From: Halocafeteria seosinensis
Taxonomy: Eukaryota; Sar; Bigyra; Bicosoecida
Reading direction: 5' to 3'
DNA length: 64,000 bases
Assembly: GCA_001687465.1 (NCBI GenBank)
Contig: LVLI01000290.1
Location: forward strand, 1 to 64,000
The notes beneath the pieces are model-generated. The model did no database searches. It saw only the letters and a program-made list of their open reading frames with translations, and was not told where the DNA came from. Made by a program: the position numbers and the translations under genes. Positions 1 to 9,372 of this stretch are shown piece after piece (within the stretch, counting starts at the first letter, position 1; each line of letters begins with the position of its first letter).

Positions 1-11
1 CCGCATGGCTA

Positions 12-502
12 GCTAGCAGTTCATTGCTTAATAGGATTGGGAGGATATTGTTGTNAGTTTCCTCTTGCACGTATAAGTCAATTCGTGTAGCTTGCTCTTC
101 GGCTGTTCTCGAATCCGGATTCCACCCGAGACGTGCCGTCCGTCTCAGTTCTTCGTCCCTCTTCTCTCCTGGCTCTCGTTCCCCCTTCCCCATTGGTGTC
201 TTCCCAACGTTCCATTCCGTCTCGTCCATACTCACCCGTCTTGACACAACCGCTTGACTCGCTAGCAGTTCATTGCTTAATAGGATTGGGAGGGTATTGT
301 TGTTAGTTTCCTCTTGCACGTATAAGTCAATTCGTGTAGCTTGCTCTTCGGCTGTTCTCGAATCCGGATTCCACCCGAGACGTGCCGTCCGTCTCAGTTC
401 TTCATCCCTCTTCTCTCCTGGCTCTCGTTCCCCCTTCCCCATTGGTGTCTTCCCAACGTTCCATTCCGTCTCGTCCTTACTCACCCGTCTTGACACAGCC
501 GC
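12..502. repeat. 249-bp direct tandem duplication
   Basis: Two adjacent copies, about 12-260 and 261-502, begin with the same GCTAGCAGTTCATTGCTTAA string exactly 249 bp apart and differ at only a few positions. Base 55 is an N. The unit is a multiple of three and stays open in one plus-strand frame, but that frame has no ATG, and its serine/proline-rich translation resembles no family I know. I read it as a non-coding tandem repeat. The first copy lies at the window edge, so the array may continue upstream. Confidence 0.85.
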
Positions 503-847
503 TGCTTCTTTCTTTAATTCTTTGGCGAAGGCATCACGGACCCATTCCACGCACCACCCACGACCAACCAGAATATTGCAAATGCTATCAAGGGACCCCG
601 AATGGTTCTCAGCAAAAAATGAACATGTGTTGGATTAACTACCAAACTGCCTCAGAGACTTCCAATCAATCCTAACGGACGAGTAACATATACATACATA
701 CCGGTATGTACGTGATTCCCGTCTTCGCTTCCTTGTGAACTTCAACTGCGTCACTACCCGCGAAATCTGAGCCTCTTGTGTGGGTTTGATATGCCCTCTA
801 TGCGGTCAATGAGTATCAAATTACACGTATATGATTGAACATTAACC

Positions 848-1386
848 ATGAGACGAGTCCTGTCGAAATCGCGAAGAGTAGGGGCACGCATTCCCTCCCT
901 CTGGCTACGACAGCCACGTCAGATTCTCCAGCTTTGGCATTCTTCTCTTTCTTTTCGGCCTCAATACAGCAGTACCGAAGCCCAAAATGCGCTTTACGTG
1001 ACTGATAAGACAAACAGTCAACAGGGTGAAGATTTGAGCTACTTAGAAGATCCTCATTATGGAGATAGACCGTATAAAGACTTACCGCCTCTGGAAGGAC
1101 CAGATGCTGCCGAGCTTGCAGAAGTGCGATGGAGTACGTTTTTGATACTTCTAACGTTTGGAACGCTTTCCTTTGTCGGTTGGTATTGGTTTAAGCGATT
1201 CTCTTGGACGAGAGATCCAGGTATGTGTAGGTTTTCCTGTGCCACATGACAATTGACTGGACTTGATACCTCATTACAGAGGACGTCGGACCCTCCCATA
1301 GACCTATTCGTGCAATTGAGGAGCCGACGCTGCCACAAAACGTATACAGGCACAATAAAGAAAAGAGTGAAGAGGAACGACTTTAA
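848..1386 (+). CDS. Small mitochondrial-type single-pass membrane protein, possibly complex I NDUFB8/ASHI-like
   Basis: Two exons, 848-1220 and 1280-1386, joined over a 59-nt GT-AG intron give 159 residues. The first ~45 residues are rich in Arg, Ser and Leu with almost no acidic residues, as in a mitochondrial targeting peptide. A short acidic stretch with a YGDRPYKDLPP motif follows, then one hydrophobic segment (about residues 97-115) and a charged tail of about 35 residues. This order (presequence, YGD/LP motif, one membrane helix, polar tail) is that of the NDUFB8/ASHI accessory subunit of respiratory complex I, and the length fits. Similarity is limited to this layout, so the family call is tentative. 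The gene structure is well supported because the intron restores an open frame to a clean stop. Confidence 0.6.
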
Positions 1387-1599
1387 TATTAGTTCTTTTG
1401 CCGCTCATGTGTTTTGGCGGTGTTTCTGGTAGCGTCAGAGAGTGAATTCTCAGCCGAGGACAGTGCGCTTCCCTTGGAAATCGGGTATTTTATCAGCTCA
1501 GCAACGGCTAGCACCAGAGTTTCTGTGGTACTGGGTGACTAAGGTGACATTAACAGTCTGGCTACAGCAACAGAGGTCCAGAGCTTCAAGTATCAAAAC

Positions 1600-1815
1600 G
1601 ATGCACACCAGTAGCAACAGCTACTTTCGAAACGGGCGGAAGCTTGCCATTGCCATGGTTAGCAGGGCCACGGAAAATAACAGTACCAGGGAACGTTGCA
1701 GCTCGTACGTTAGCATTCCCATGTACTTTCCTAGATGACAGCAGTTGGGCTTGCACTAGAATGGGGAGCCTCTGATTCCGCAAATAATAGAATACTAAAC
1801 CAAACGTAGACGCGA
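1600..1815 (-). pseudogene. Decayed partial copy of the membrane protein gene at 3367-4308
   Basis: The minus strand here aligns to about 3535-3810. Both contain an LRN(Q/E)RL-ILVQA peptide, and both share long stretches such as the one around TTTCGAAAC and the one ending GCTTGCACYAG. The copy has lost about 50 bp in the middle and changes frame after ILVQA, so it cannot encode the parental protein. The flanks show no obvious similarity to the parent. It is a partial duplicate that has decayed. Confidence 0.7.
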
Positions 1816-3366
1816 CTCATTCTAGTTCTGTATCAGTGTGAAGCACAATCACGTGTGGCATGTTTGCATAGAACATGGATATAACCTTGCATGCGGTTGG
1901 TATATCCACGAAACGAAAACGCACACAACACACGGACCGCAACGATACCTAGCAAGGACGTAATTAACATTTCTATGGTTGCTTCCCTAGCAGATACAGT
2001 AGGCTAACACACAATGACGACTACAGCTGATCTATACCGAGTTGGTGAGGGAAACTCCTTGCCCAGGAACCTTGCGTTTTCCATAAACTTGAGGGAACGC
2101 CCAAGAACCCTCAGTACACACACACAAATGTGACAGATAGCCCACCGGCCGGGAAGTTGACCACATCCTCTTAACGAGGAGCGGTAAGCGCCCGTGTTAA
2201 GCAGCCTCAGTACCTTGTGAGATAGAGCTGTGCATTGCGAAGAAGCAGGACTGCAGGTTCGAGAATGCGACTCTAAGAATAATCCACTGGTTGACTATGT
2301 CGCGTGGCGAAAGGACAATGAACATGTATTGCTGATAAAAGTAGGGCGTGGAAGGCAAACCAGAGTCGAGTCGCTCCTGTTTGACCGTCCCTGAGTCGCG
2401 ACTCGCTAGTCGCTATTTGGAATGCAAGCACAAGAAGTGAGGAACGTGGATACACAAGTCGCACATACTGGAATATCCAACGAACTCGCCGTACAGTTCT
2501 CGAAATTTTTGATCTGGATCGGTTGTCTGTGAAAGCGCAAACGAGCGTCAGGCGGAACGAAATGCGAATGAAGCTCCTCCAGGGCAAAACGCTGGTAAGA
2601 AACGAGCGTTAGGGTTATGAATTTTCGACGATGGGAGACTTTTTTGATGTCAGTGTTGCAACTTCGATAGCATATGCATATTCCTCTTGTGGCTGTGGTG
2701 GACACAACGTTGTCTCACTCAATGTGACTCAAATTTGTTTTGAACTTCACCCTCGACCGAGGGCCACTACACTACCACTACTGTACTTGTACCTGGTTCC
2801 CTGTAGTTCCTAGACCTACATGCATGTATGGTATTCTGTTTTCGCGCAACCTGTAACTGGTTCACATACCTGAGAGCAGTTTCGAGAACCAGTCGTATGT
2901 CGATTCTGGAAAACGAAAGCGTGGACCCGATATCATGCGATATACTCAGAAGGCCGAAGCTGGTATTGGTATTGCCGAATAGCACAGTGCTGTATTGCTG
3001 AGTCAGTTGTCAACTCTCCGCAATCGAGCAAGAGCTACACATAGCAACGGAGGATACCCGAGAATCCAAGAATGTGTGAGATATCAATAGAGGCTACCAC
3101 TGTTATTTGAACAGATAAAAGCGGTATCATTCTTGCTTAGCATGGAAACTACCGGTATGTGCTAAGCGTGTGGGAGGAGGTAATTGGCAATTAGAGGCCT
3201 AACCGGTTGTGTTACAGCTTGTTATCATGGTACTTAGTGCAGCCAAAGGCAGATTTGTGGGTTTCACATGAAAGTACCGGTGTTTTTCGGCTGTGACAGA
3301 AACAGATGCTATCCTACCTCTCGATACCCATGGTCGGAAGATACCGCTCTTAAGTCTCGATTCAAG
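1816..3366. other. Gene-poor interval
   Basis: Apart from the SINE-like repeat at 2109-2213, I see no supportable gene here. The open frames are short, overlap on both strands and match no family. The stretch after 3100 lies downstream of the stop codon of the minus-strand membrane protein gene. Confidence 0.5.
2109..2213 (-). repeat. SINE-like short repeat, copy 1, with 9-bp target-site duplication
   Basis: The 80-bp core 2116-2195 recurs at 8496-8575 with a single mismatch (T at 2185, C at 8565). This copy is bracketed by the direct repeat CCTCAGTAC at 2109-2117 and 2205-2213. On the minus strand it starts near CTGCTTAACACGGG, contains a small hairpin (TCCTC-GTTAA-GAGGA) and ends in a (TG)n tail. 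A simple-sequence 3' tail plus target-site duplication is the signature of a short retroposon. No terminal inverted repeats are seen. A/B-box-like strings are too weak to call it tRNA-derived. Confidence 0.7.
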
Positions 3367-4308
3367 CTAGACGATAGGTTGTAATATCCTTTCCACAAAC
3401 TGCTGGTGGTTCAGATCCATACCGATACACTTGGCGGGTATGCGGTTGCCAGTATGCTGTGATACCAACAGCATAGTTACTGACGAAAACATTTCTCCAA
3501 TATCATGTCCCCAAGCCGACGCCTCTGACACCAAAACGAAGCATGCCAGTAACGACAACAACTTTCGAAACACGTGAGCGTATAAACTGTTTCCGTTCTT
3601 GAATGGGAGGATTCTTTCCAGAGGAGCTTGTTTGGCCAGGATCAGCAGTACTGCGGATAACAGCAGCACCGGGGAACGTTGCACCCCGTGGACTAGCATT
3701 TGCGATGTACAATCCTTGGTGACGATGAACAACGATGGGGCTTGCACCAGTATTGCGAGCCGCTCATTCCGCAAATAGTAGGATACCAACGCCAACGCAG
3801 AGGCAGCAAAAATGATGCACTCAACTTGAACGGGAAAAAGTTGAATGGTATCCCGAAACCTCATTGTTGTTACCGTTGCAAGCATTGCAAATGGTACAGT
3901 CTGAGCATGTTGCCTAATTAGAAAATGCAAGTCCTTTAAGATGGGGTATTTTGCATACCTCCAAGTACCTAGAACGCAGGTAGTAGCGAGGGGTAGTGTG
4001 TAATAGTAGAGTGCCAACCGACTTGCATCCTCTTCTGTACTCCAGATACTCACATCCACATCCTTTTTACGAAGGAAATAACAGACGAGGAGCAGAACTA
4101 TGCCCATCTGCATATCGACTCTTGAGACTAGGGTGCATTCTCCACTTATGAATTTAGTATGATTTTCAAACGCTTCCAATGTATCCTTAATTTTAAGTAA
4201 TGGCGTCTTGACAACCTTCCATATCGGTGTGGCAAGTAGAAGGAAAATCTTGCATATCAAAGTCTCAAGTAGAAGGAACGATCCGATTCCTATCAAAGGA
4301 ATCCACAT
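3367..4308 (-). CDS. Multipass membrane protein, unknown family
   Basis: A single open frame of 313 codons starts at the ATG at 4308. The protein has about seven hydrophobic segments: one at the extreme N-terminus, one near residues 68-80, and the rest spread over residues 100-290, separated by short loops with occasional charged pairs. There is no cleavable signal sequence, no conserved catalytic motif and no transporter signature I recognise. Neighbours (YAE1 upstream and divergent) give no clue to function. A decayed copy of part of the gene lies 1.7 kb downstream at 1600-1815, and its decay contrasts with the intact frame here, which supports this copy being functional. Confidence 0.65.
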   Translation of the reverse strand: MWIPLIGIGSFLLLETLICKIFLLLATPIWKVVKTPLLKIKDTLEAFENHTKFISGECTLVSRVDMQMGIVLLLVCYFLRKKDVDVSIWSTEEDASRLALYYYTLPLATTCVLGTWRYAKYPILKDLHFLIRQHAQTVPFAMLATVTTMRFRDTIQLFPVQVECIIFAASALALVSYYLRNERLAILVQAPSLFIVTKDCTSQMLVHGVQRSPVLLLSAVLLILAKQAPLERILPFKNGNSLYAHVFRKLLSLLACFVLVSEASAWGHDIGEMFSSVTMLLVSQHTGNRIPAKCIGMDLNHQQFVERILQPIV

Positions 4309-4786
4309 GGTTGCTATTCCTGCGTAAACGAAGTAGGACCATAAACGTAAACTATATACACGTTTCTAACTATTAGGCTTGATAAAAAATTGCTATGTTG
4401 CGCCAATCAATCATAATCCTCAAGGAATTGAAACTTCAATCTGTGGTAAACCAGTTGTCACTTTATCCCACTTCTGTTTGTCTGTGAACTTCAAATTGAT
4501 CCTCGTGAGGACCTCGTCACCTTGAACTTCTCCGAATAGCCGTACAAACTATGGACGGGAGAGCTAGCGTACGTGTAGGGTTGATAACTTTCCATAAAAG
4601 GAGCAATATTAAAGTTCACGCCTGGAAGGGTCATAAACGTGGGACCATATTTCTTCAGTTCTTTGAAGTTCACAAAACAAGGAGCAGACAGGGTACATAT
4701 TGAAAGCAGTGTATTGCGCTTTCCAATATTGTCGTTTTCCCGTTTGTAACAAGGGCTTTATCTAGCAAAGGAGGAAGTCTGCGGCG
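4309..4786. other. Divergent intergenic region between membrane protein gene and YAE1
   Basis: This holds the start-side flanks of two divergent genes. A 60-codon minus-strand frame at 4491-4673 has a mildly protein-like composition but begins with GTG and has no credible upstream exon. I do not call it a gene. Confidence 0.4.
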
Positions 4787-5517
4787 ATGGCGGACGACCA
4801 ACACCAACAAGTTTCGACCAAGGAACAGGACCTGCTCTTTGGAGGCAGTGACTCCGAAAACGAGGGAAATACACCCCAAGAGGGACATAATGCCTTGTCC
4901 GAAAGCGATTGGGCTTCTCAGCAAGATTGGGAAAAACTCCAGCGGGGATTTCTGACGGTACGTGTGTGAAAACGAGGGGTGGGTATGAAAGGCTAGTGCT
5001 TACACTTAAGTTGACACAGACCGGATTTCGAGAAGGAATCGATTCGGGAAAAGAAGAAAGTGTACAGAGTGGTTTCAACGATGGATTCAGACACGGTATA
5101 TATCGTGGCTTTATGAAGGGCAAAATGCTAGCAAGGCTGAGAATGGAGAAACTAACCCTGGAAAAACAAGGACTCGAGACTGACAAGGTCGATGCATTAC
5201 ACCGGCGACTTCAGAACGTAGATATTCGAACAGGATTGAAATATCAGGCACTAGAAGAACAAGAGAGTGTAGCGGATCAACTAGCAGTAGCGAGTGGTGA
5301 ATCTACGATCCGAGTCGATAACGCCGGGGATGTTGCCACTCATTCGCCAGGTGATCTGTCGGAGGGTCTTCCACAGTTCAAGAGCGAACTAGGCGGCATA
5401 CTAGAAGAAGTGTATGATCTGAACGGAGCCCATTCTTTCGGAGGCAGATCGAAAGCGTTGGAGGAAATACTGGATAGAAATTGCCCTCAACTCTCTGACA
5501 GCGATCACGGGTCATGA
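4787..5517 (+). CDS. YAE1: YAE1-family protein (deca-GX3 motif), cytosolic Fe-S assembly adaptor
   Basis: Exons 4787-4957 and 5020-5517 flank a 62-nt intron in phase 0 and give 222 residues. Immediately after the junction lies the deca-GX3 pattern of Yae1: repeated G-x3 steps in GFREGIDSGKEE, GFNDGFRHG and YRGFMKGKM. In yeast and human, Yae1 with Lto1 recruits the cytosolic iron-sulfur targeting machinery to the ABC protein Rli1/ABCE1. The N-terminal 57 residues are acidic and Gln/Ser-rich, and the C-terminal ~130 residues are diverged and probably helical then disordered. The start ATG is the first in frame. The stop overlaps the stop of the convergent RING gene by six bases. Confidence 0.85.
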
Positions 5518-7265
5518 GTATCGTGCTGCAAGCTCTGAAAATTTATCGCACACGTCATGGAAGTTTACCGATTTATAATGCTGGCGACAAATTGGACATG
5601 TAGGAGCTGTGTCTGCCGAAGAGAATGCTTCGAAGGAAGTTAAACACGCTTCATGGAAGACATGGGAGCAACTAAGAAGCGACAGCTTTTTCGATCCAGC
5701 ATTGTTTAGGCGCTCCGTGTCCAATTTGCAGATGCAAATAGGGCAAGAATTTTCATCTTCTGTACTGCTGTAGCCATTTAAACGTTTCAGGGCGTTGATG
5801 AAAGGATCTTTCCACGTGTAGTCGATACCGATTCTCCGGCACTTAGCCTCTGTCTGTCCTGTTGCGTCTCCTCTCGAGATAACGTTTGGGGCAGCCATGA
5901 ATTCTTGAACATCGCTGGAAAAGGCAGATAGATCCACGTCCGTGGTACCATTGCCATCTTCTGCACGAGTTTGATGGATATAGCCTGGGGATTGTCTCTG
6001 GGAATTTGACGCCCTCGATCTTTGGGCTTCTAGATGACTCAAATTTTGCTCAACGGACATACGAACAGCAGCCATGTTGGAATCGCTTTCGCATAAGAGT
6101 TTGTCAATTTCGGAAGTTCTTTGATGGAGGTTTGTATTCCATCTCTTTTGAACGTTTTCAAGTGACTCGGCATAGTATCTTCGTCGCATGGAGAGATCCC
6201 CCTTGCCGGCTCTGTAATATTCCTTCCTAAAGATTGCGTACTTCTTCCTGGCAAGCGCCATTCGAATTACGCTCTGGATTTGCAGAAGAAGACTGCTTAT
6301 TATAGCGCTGTATCCTTTTTCATTATCAACTTCTGCTTACCTGAATCTGTTTGGCCTTCATTTCTCTGTGATATGAAGCCGCGTGCAAGAATTCCTTCTT
6401 TTCGTAGTGAGGATGACGACAAACTGGACACTGTTTTGACGGAAGTTCACTGAACTTTTCAAAGGATTCAAGGCATTTTCTGTGGAATGTATGCGAACAG
6501 CTAAGAATCAGTGTGTCTCTCAAGCCAAAATAGTCCATACAAATGGGACATCCTTGTTCCGGGTCCCCTCTGTGCAGTGATAATGATTCAACTTGCTTCC
6601 ACTCTGGATCCGTTAACTTGGGTGGTGGGCCTGCTACAAGACCCCGCATTTGAGCCAATGTCTTCTTTTCTGGTTTCTTGAGTATCCTTGATGGTCGCTG
6701 CGTTTGGCAACGCCTACAAGTATTCATGGACACGTGGTTGAGTTCGCCACATTCTTCACATTCCCACTTTTGATACTCTGGTTTACTATGTATACTCCCT
6801 ACATCTTGACGCCGTTTGTTGCTTGGATTCGCATGCCCCGTAGTGTTCATCCGTTGTTGTGGCCTTTGCTTTACACCCTCTCGTGTTGACGTCTGCGTGG
6901 CACTCCCACAGTGTACCCAACGTGGTTCCAAGTTGCAACACGCAGACCACCTTACACTATTACCGGTAGCCCTGGTACTCTGTTGGCTTCGACTCGAAGC
7001 ATTGTAACTGCTAGAAGATGGCTTTCTCTTCATCCCACCTAGTCCCAAGTTCCTCATCCAATGGTCCTGAAATGCAGTGAGGATGAGTCCAACTCGAAGC
7101 AGCCGAAGGCTTCCACAGCATATGTCTTACCTGCAACGCCGCAGCATCGATGGTACTCCCATTTCCAGCTTTCGAAGAGGAACACGTTGAGCTAGACCGC
7201 TTTGCGCTTTGCTTTTGAACAGTGGCAGCCTTGTTGGCACCGCTGAATCGGGTTGAAGACTGCAT
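5512..7265 (-). CDS. RNF32: RNF32-like E3 ligase: RanBP2 zinc finger, two RING-H2 domains and an IQ motif
   Basis: Three exons (7265-7131, 7066-6341, 6273-5512) with 64- and 67-nt introns give 540 residues. In order: a Ser/Lys-rich N-terminus; a RanBP2-type zinc finger around residues 147-165 (WECEECGELN, CRRC); RING-H2 number one at about 218-261 (CPIC...CSHTFHRKC...CPVC); an IQ motif formed exactly across the second splice junction (IQSVIRMALARKKY); a helical linker; and RING-H2 number two at about 464-516 (CPIC...CSHVFHEAC...CPIC). The RING-IQ-RING order, and the LTDPEWKQVESLS peptide before RING one, are diagnostic of RNF32, a presumed ubiquitin ligase expressed in testis in animals. The added RanBP2 finger is not in human RNF32 as I recall it, and may bind ubiquitin or RNA. 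The IQ motif suggests calmodulin binding. Confidence 0.88.
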
Positions 7266-8004
7266 CCTGGCTGTAAACGGCTGTGAAGTGCGCTATCGGT
7301 GGCGCCATGTAGTATCGGGGTATTGGCTATTCACCGTTCCAGCAAATCTCCGCCAGAATGTCAACTAATAGTGGTGGTACCGTATCAATGCTAAGTAAGG
7401 AAGTATGAGTGCAGTACTCAGTGCATTGTGAAAGGTAGTTGCTTGGTGCGGAACCATGCGACCCAGGCTCTGTGCGACAGGAACACACAGCATGGTTTAC
7501 TGAATATAAAAGGCATTGCGCAATGCTATAACTGCGTTCTCGACAGCTTTATATTGTCCATTTGGCATGTGGAGAAAACTGCACTGCTGAACTACAGGGG
7601 GTGTCGGCTGTCATGTAGCCGGTGGTCTACCCAGACTCTACGGTCGCGGTGTTAACTCCGAGTCAGACATGAAACGACGCTCAGCGAACAACAACAGAAC
7701 CGAATATATATCTTCCACGATGACTGTAACGACCGGAAATAGACGGCAGACCACGTTAGTTCCATTGACTCCGTAGTTGGTATCTAAAGTCTCAGTTCTA
7801 CAGCCTAAATTCAACACTGAATCTGAAACACCAGTTGAACACAACACAGGTTGCTTCTTTCGCAGCTTCAAAGTTCGAGCCTCAAGGAGACTTCTCGCTC
7901 TTAAGACGTCAATATTTCGAGTGAAAAACTCTTTAAGGGTACCCGGCTATTCTCCCGTCAAAAGATAGGAGTCTTGGGACAACGGAGGTATCTTCTGAAA
8001 ACGC
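7266..8004. other. Gene-poor interval
   Basis: I see no supportable gene. The plus-strand frame near 7777-7968 leads toward the NmrA relic but is not recognisably homologous to it. The first ~100 bp are the promoter side of the RING gene. Confidence 0.4.
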
Positions 8005-8465
8005 GGTAGGACAGCGTAGATACCCTCTTTGCTTCGTCCGCCTCACATATCTGACGTCAAGGCGTATTTTGCATCGTTGATCAAGGCATGCGAGGCACAG
8101 AATGTCCACCATATCGTATTCCTGTCGGTGCAGGGGGAGGAGCAATCGAGTGCTGTTCCCCATGCAAAGATCGAGAAGTTGCTTCTATACCTTACACAAT
8201 TGTTCGACCCTCGTACGTCACGCAGAAACTAATTACGTCTCAGCAAAACAAAATCGTAAAACGCGACCGTTTTTTTGTACCTGCTGGAAATGCCCGATTT
8301 AACTGGGTGGATGCAGCCGACATTGGAAAGGCGATTGCCTAAATACTCTTACAACCGCGGCCACATCAATGTCATACATACACAAGTCGCGAATCTTTTA
8401 TCCGAATTACTTGGTAGGAGGATTTGTTGTGAAAATCCCAGGATCCTTCGTTTCTTTCTGGAGAG
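8005..8465 (+). pseudogene. NmrA-like NAD(P)-binding oxidoreductase relic, frameshifted
   Basis: Three plus-strand frames in succession carry consecutive parts of an NmrA/atypical short-chain dehydrogenase. First comes LRPPHISDVKAYFASLI and HHIVFLSVQG; then, after a frameshift in KIEKLL, comes SIPYTIVRPSYVTQKL and FFVPAGNARFNWVDAADIGK; then, after another shift, GHINVIHTQVANLLSELLGR. All are in family order, but no single frame covers them. A further one-base loss before LRPP (VDTLF) breaks the N-terminal side. No N-terminal Rossmann glycine motif is found upstream, so the copy is also truncated. The frameshifts are scattered, and splicing at GT-AG sites does not repair them. Confidence 0.75.
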
Positions 8466-8488
8466 GGTCTTATCCCATCCTTCATCAT

Positions 8489-8580
8489 CGTCGCGACACA
8501 CACACAAATGTGACAGATAGCCCACCGGCCGGGAAGTTGACCACATCCTCTTAACGAGGAGCGGCAAGCGCCCGTCGCGA
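8489..8580 (-). repeat. SINE-like short repeat, copy 2, with 8-bp target-site duplication
   Basis: The 80-bp core at 8496-8575 matches 2116-2195 with one mismatch. CGTCGCGA flanks it at 8489-8496 and 8573-8580. Compared with copy 1 it lacks the last ~10 bp at the end opposite the (CA)n/(TG)n tail, which corresponds to 5' truncation if the element is read on the minus strand. It sits just beyond the recognisable NmrA-like pseudogene. Confidence 0.68.
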
Positions 8581-9372
8581 TCGTAAAAAGTGGCGAGCTC
8601 CTTGGTCTTCTCAAAGTCAAATTTCCTGCACGCGAATTGCTCTTTCTCCGTGACTGCCCCGGAATGTCTCCGACGCCGGCGATAACTTTATGTTGGTTCG
8701 AGAAATTGAAATGTCAATGGATTTGACTGCCGACCGCCCGCGTCGCTCCTGTGATAAGCGTTCTCATGGTACTTGAACATTGGAACTAACATCTGAAACT
8801 GAATTGCTGAAGAATCCGATTGTGATCTGCATGCCTCAATAATGAACTGAGTTCTTGTCGTCGCTCTCATGGCCAACTCCTTAGCTAATACCACTATGAG
8901 CTATGGTTATGCATAACTTCGAAGTGTGAAGTAAGTCGCTGTCAGCCTGTCACCATAGCCGACAGGGCCAGAATCTATAGAAGAAACGAAGGATCCCAGC
9001 GTCTACGCATACGAGACAGTCTCTCTCGATGTAATACACTATCGAGCCCGCTCCCCTCCGTTCTTGCCGACGGGGCAGCCTTCATTCACTATGTTGTAAT
9101 TTGTGTAACTTCAACGACCCCTGGTTTCTTCAAGTTCAAGTTGTCTTTCACATCGTTATTCATGACGCCCTATATGCAGGTTTGTTGGCGTTCAGAAGCG
9201 GTTTTAAGAGTTTGGTACAGTAGGGTCCGAGAGCAGAGAATGGACGAGTAACGGCCATCTGGTGAAACATGGGAGTACTCCCCTGGCGAGAAGAGACAGT
9301 GTGGAGTACTGAAAATGGAGTAATCGAGTTTATTTAGTCCCCCCACTCTGGAGCCAACACTTACTGAGCAAA
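8581..9372. other. Upstream region of the kinesin gene
   Basis: No gene or repeat is recognised. The last few hundred bases are the probable promoter and 5' UTR of the kinesin gene. No TATA-like element stands out. Confidence 0.4.

Noticed and set aside
2109-2213. SINE-like repeat as an introner (intron-generating) element
   Set aside because: Copy 2 has no GT at its start, and removing copy 1 by any GT-AG pair does not restore the empty site.
2253-2275. GGTTCGAGAATGC resembles a tRNA B box
   Set aside because: No A box at the right distance and no cloverleaf or acceptor stem could be drawn.
4491-4673. 60-codon minus-strand frame upstream of YAE1
   Set aside because: It begins with GTG, and no upstream exon or family match supports it.
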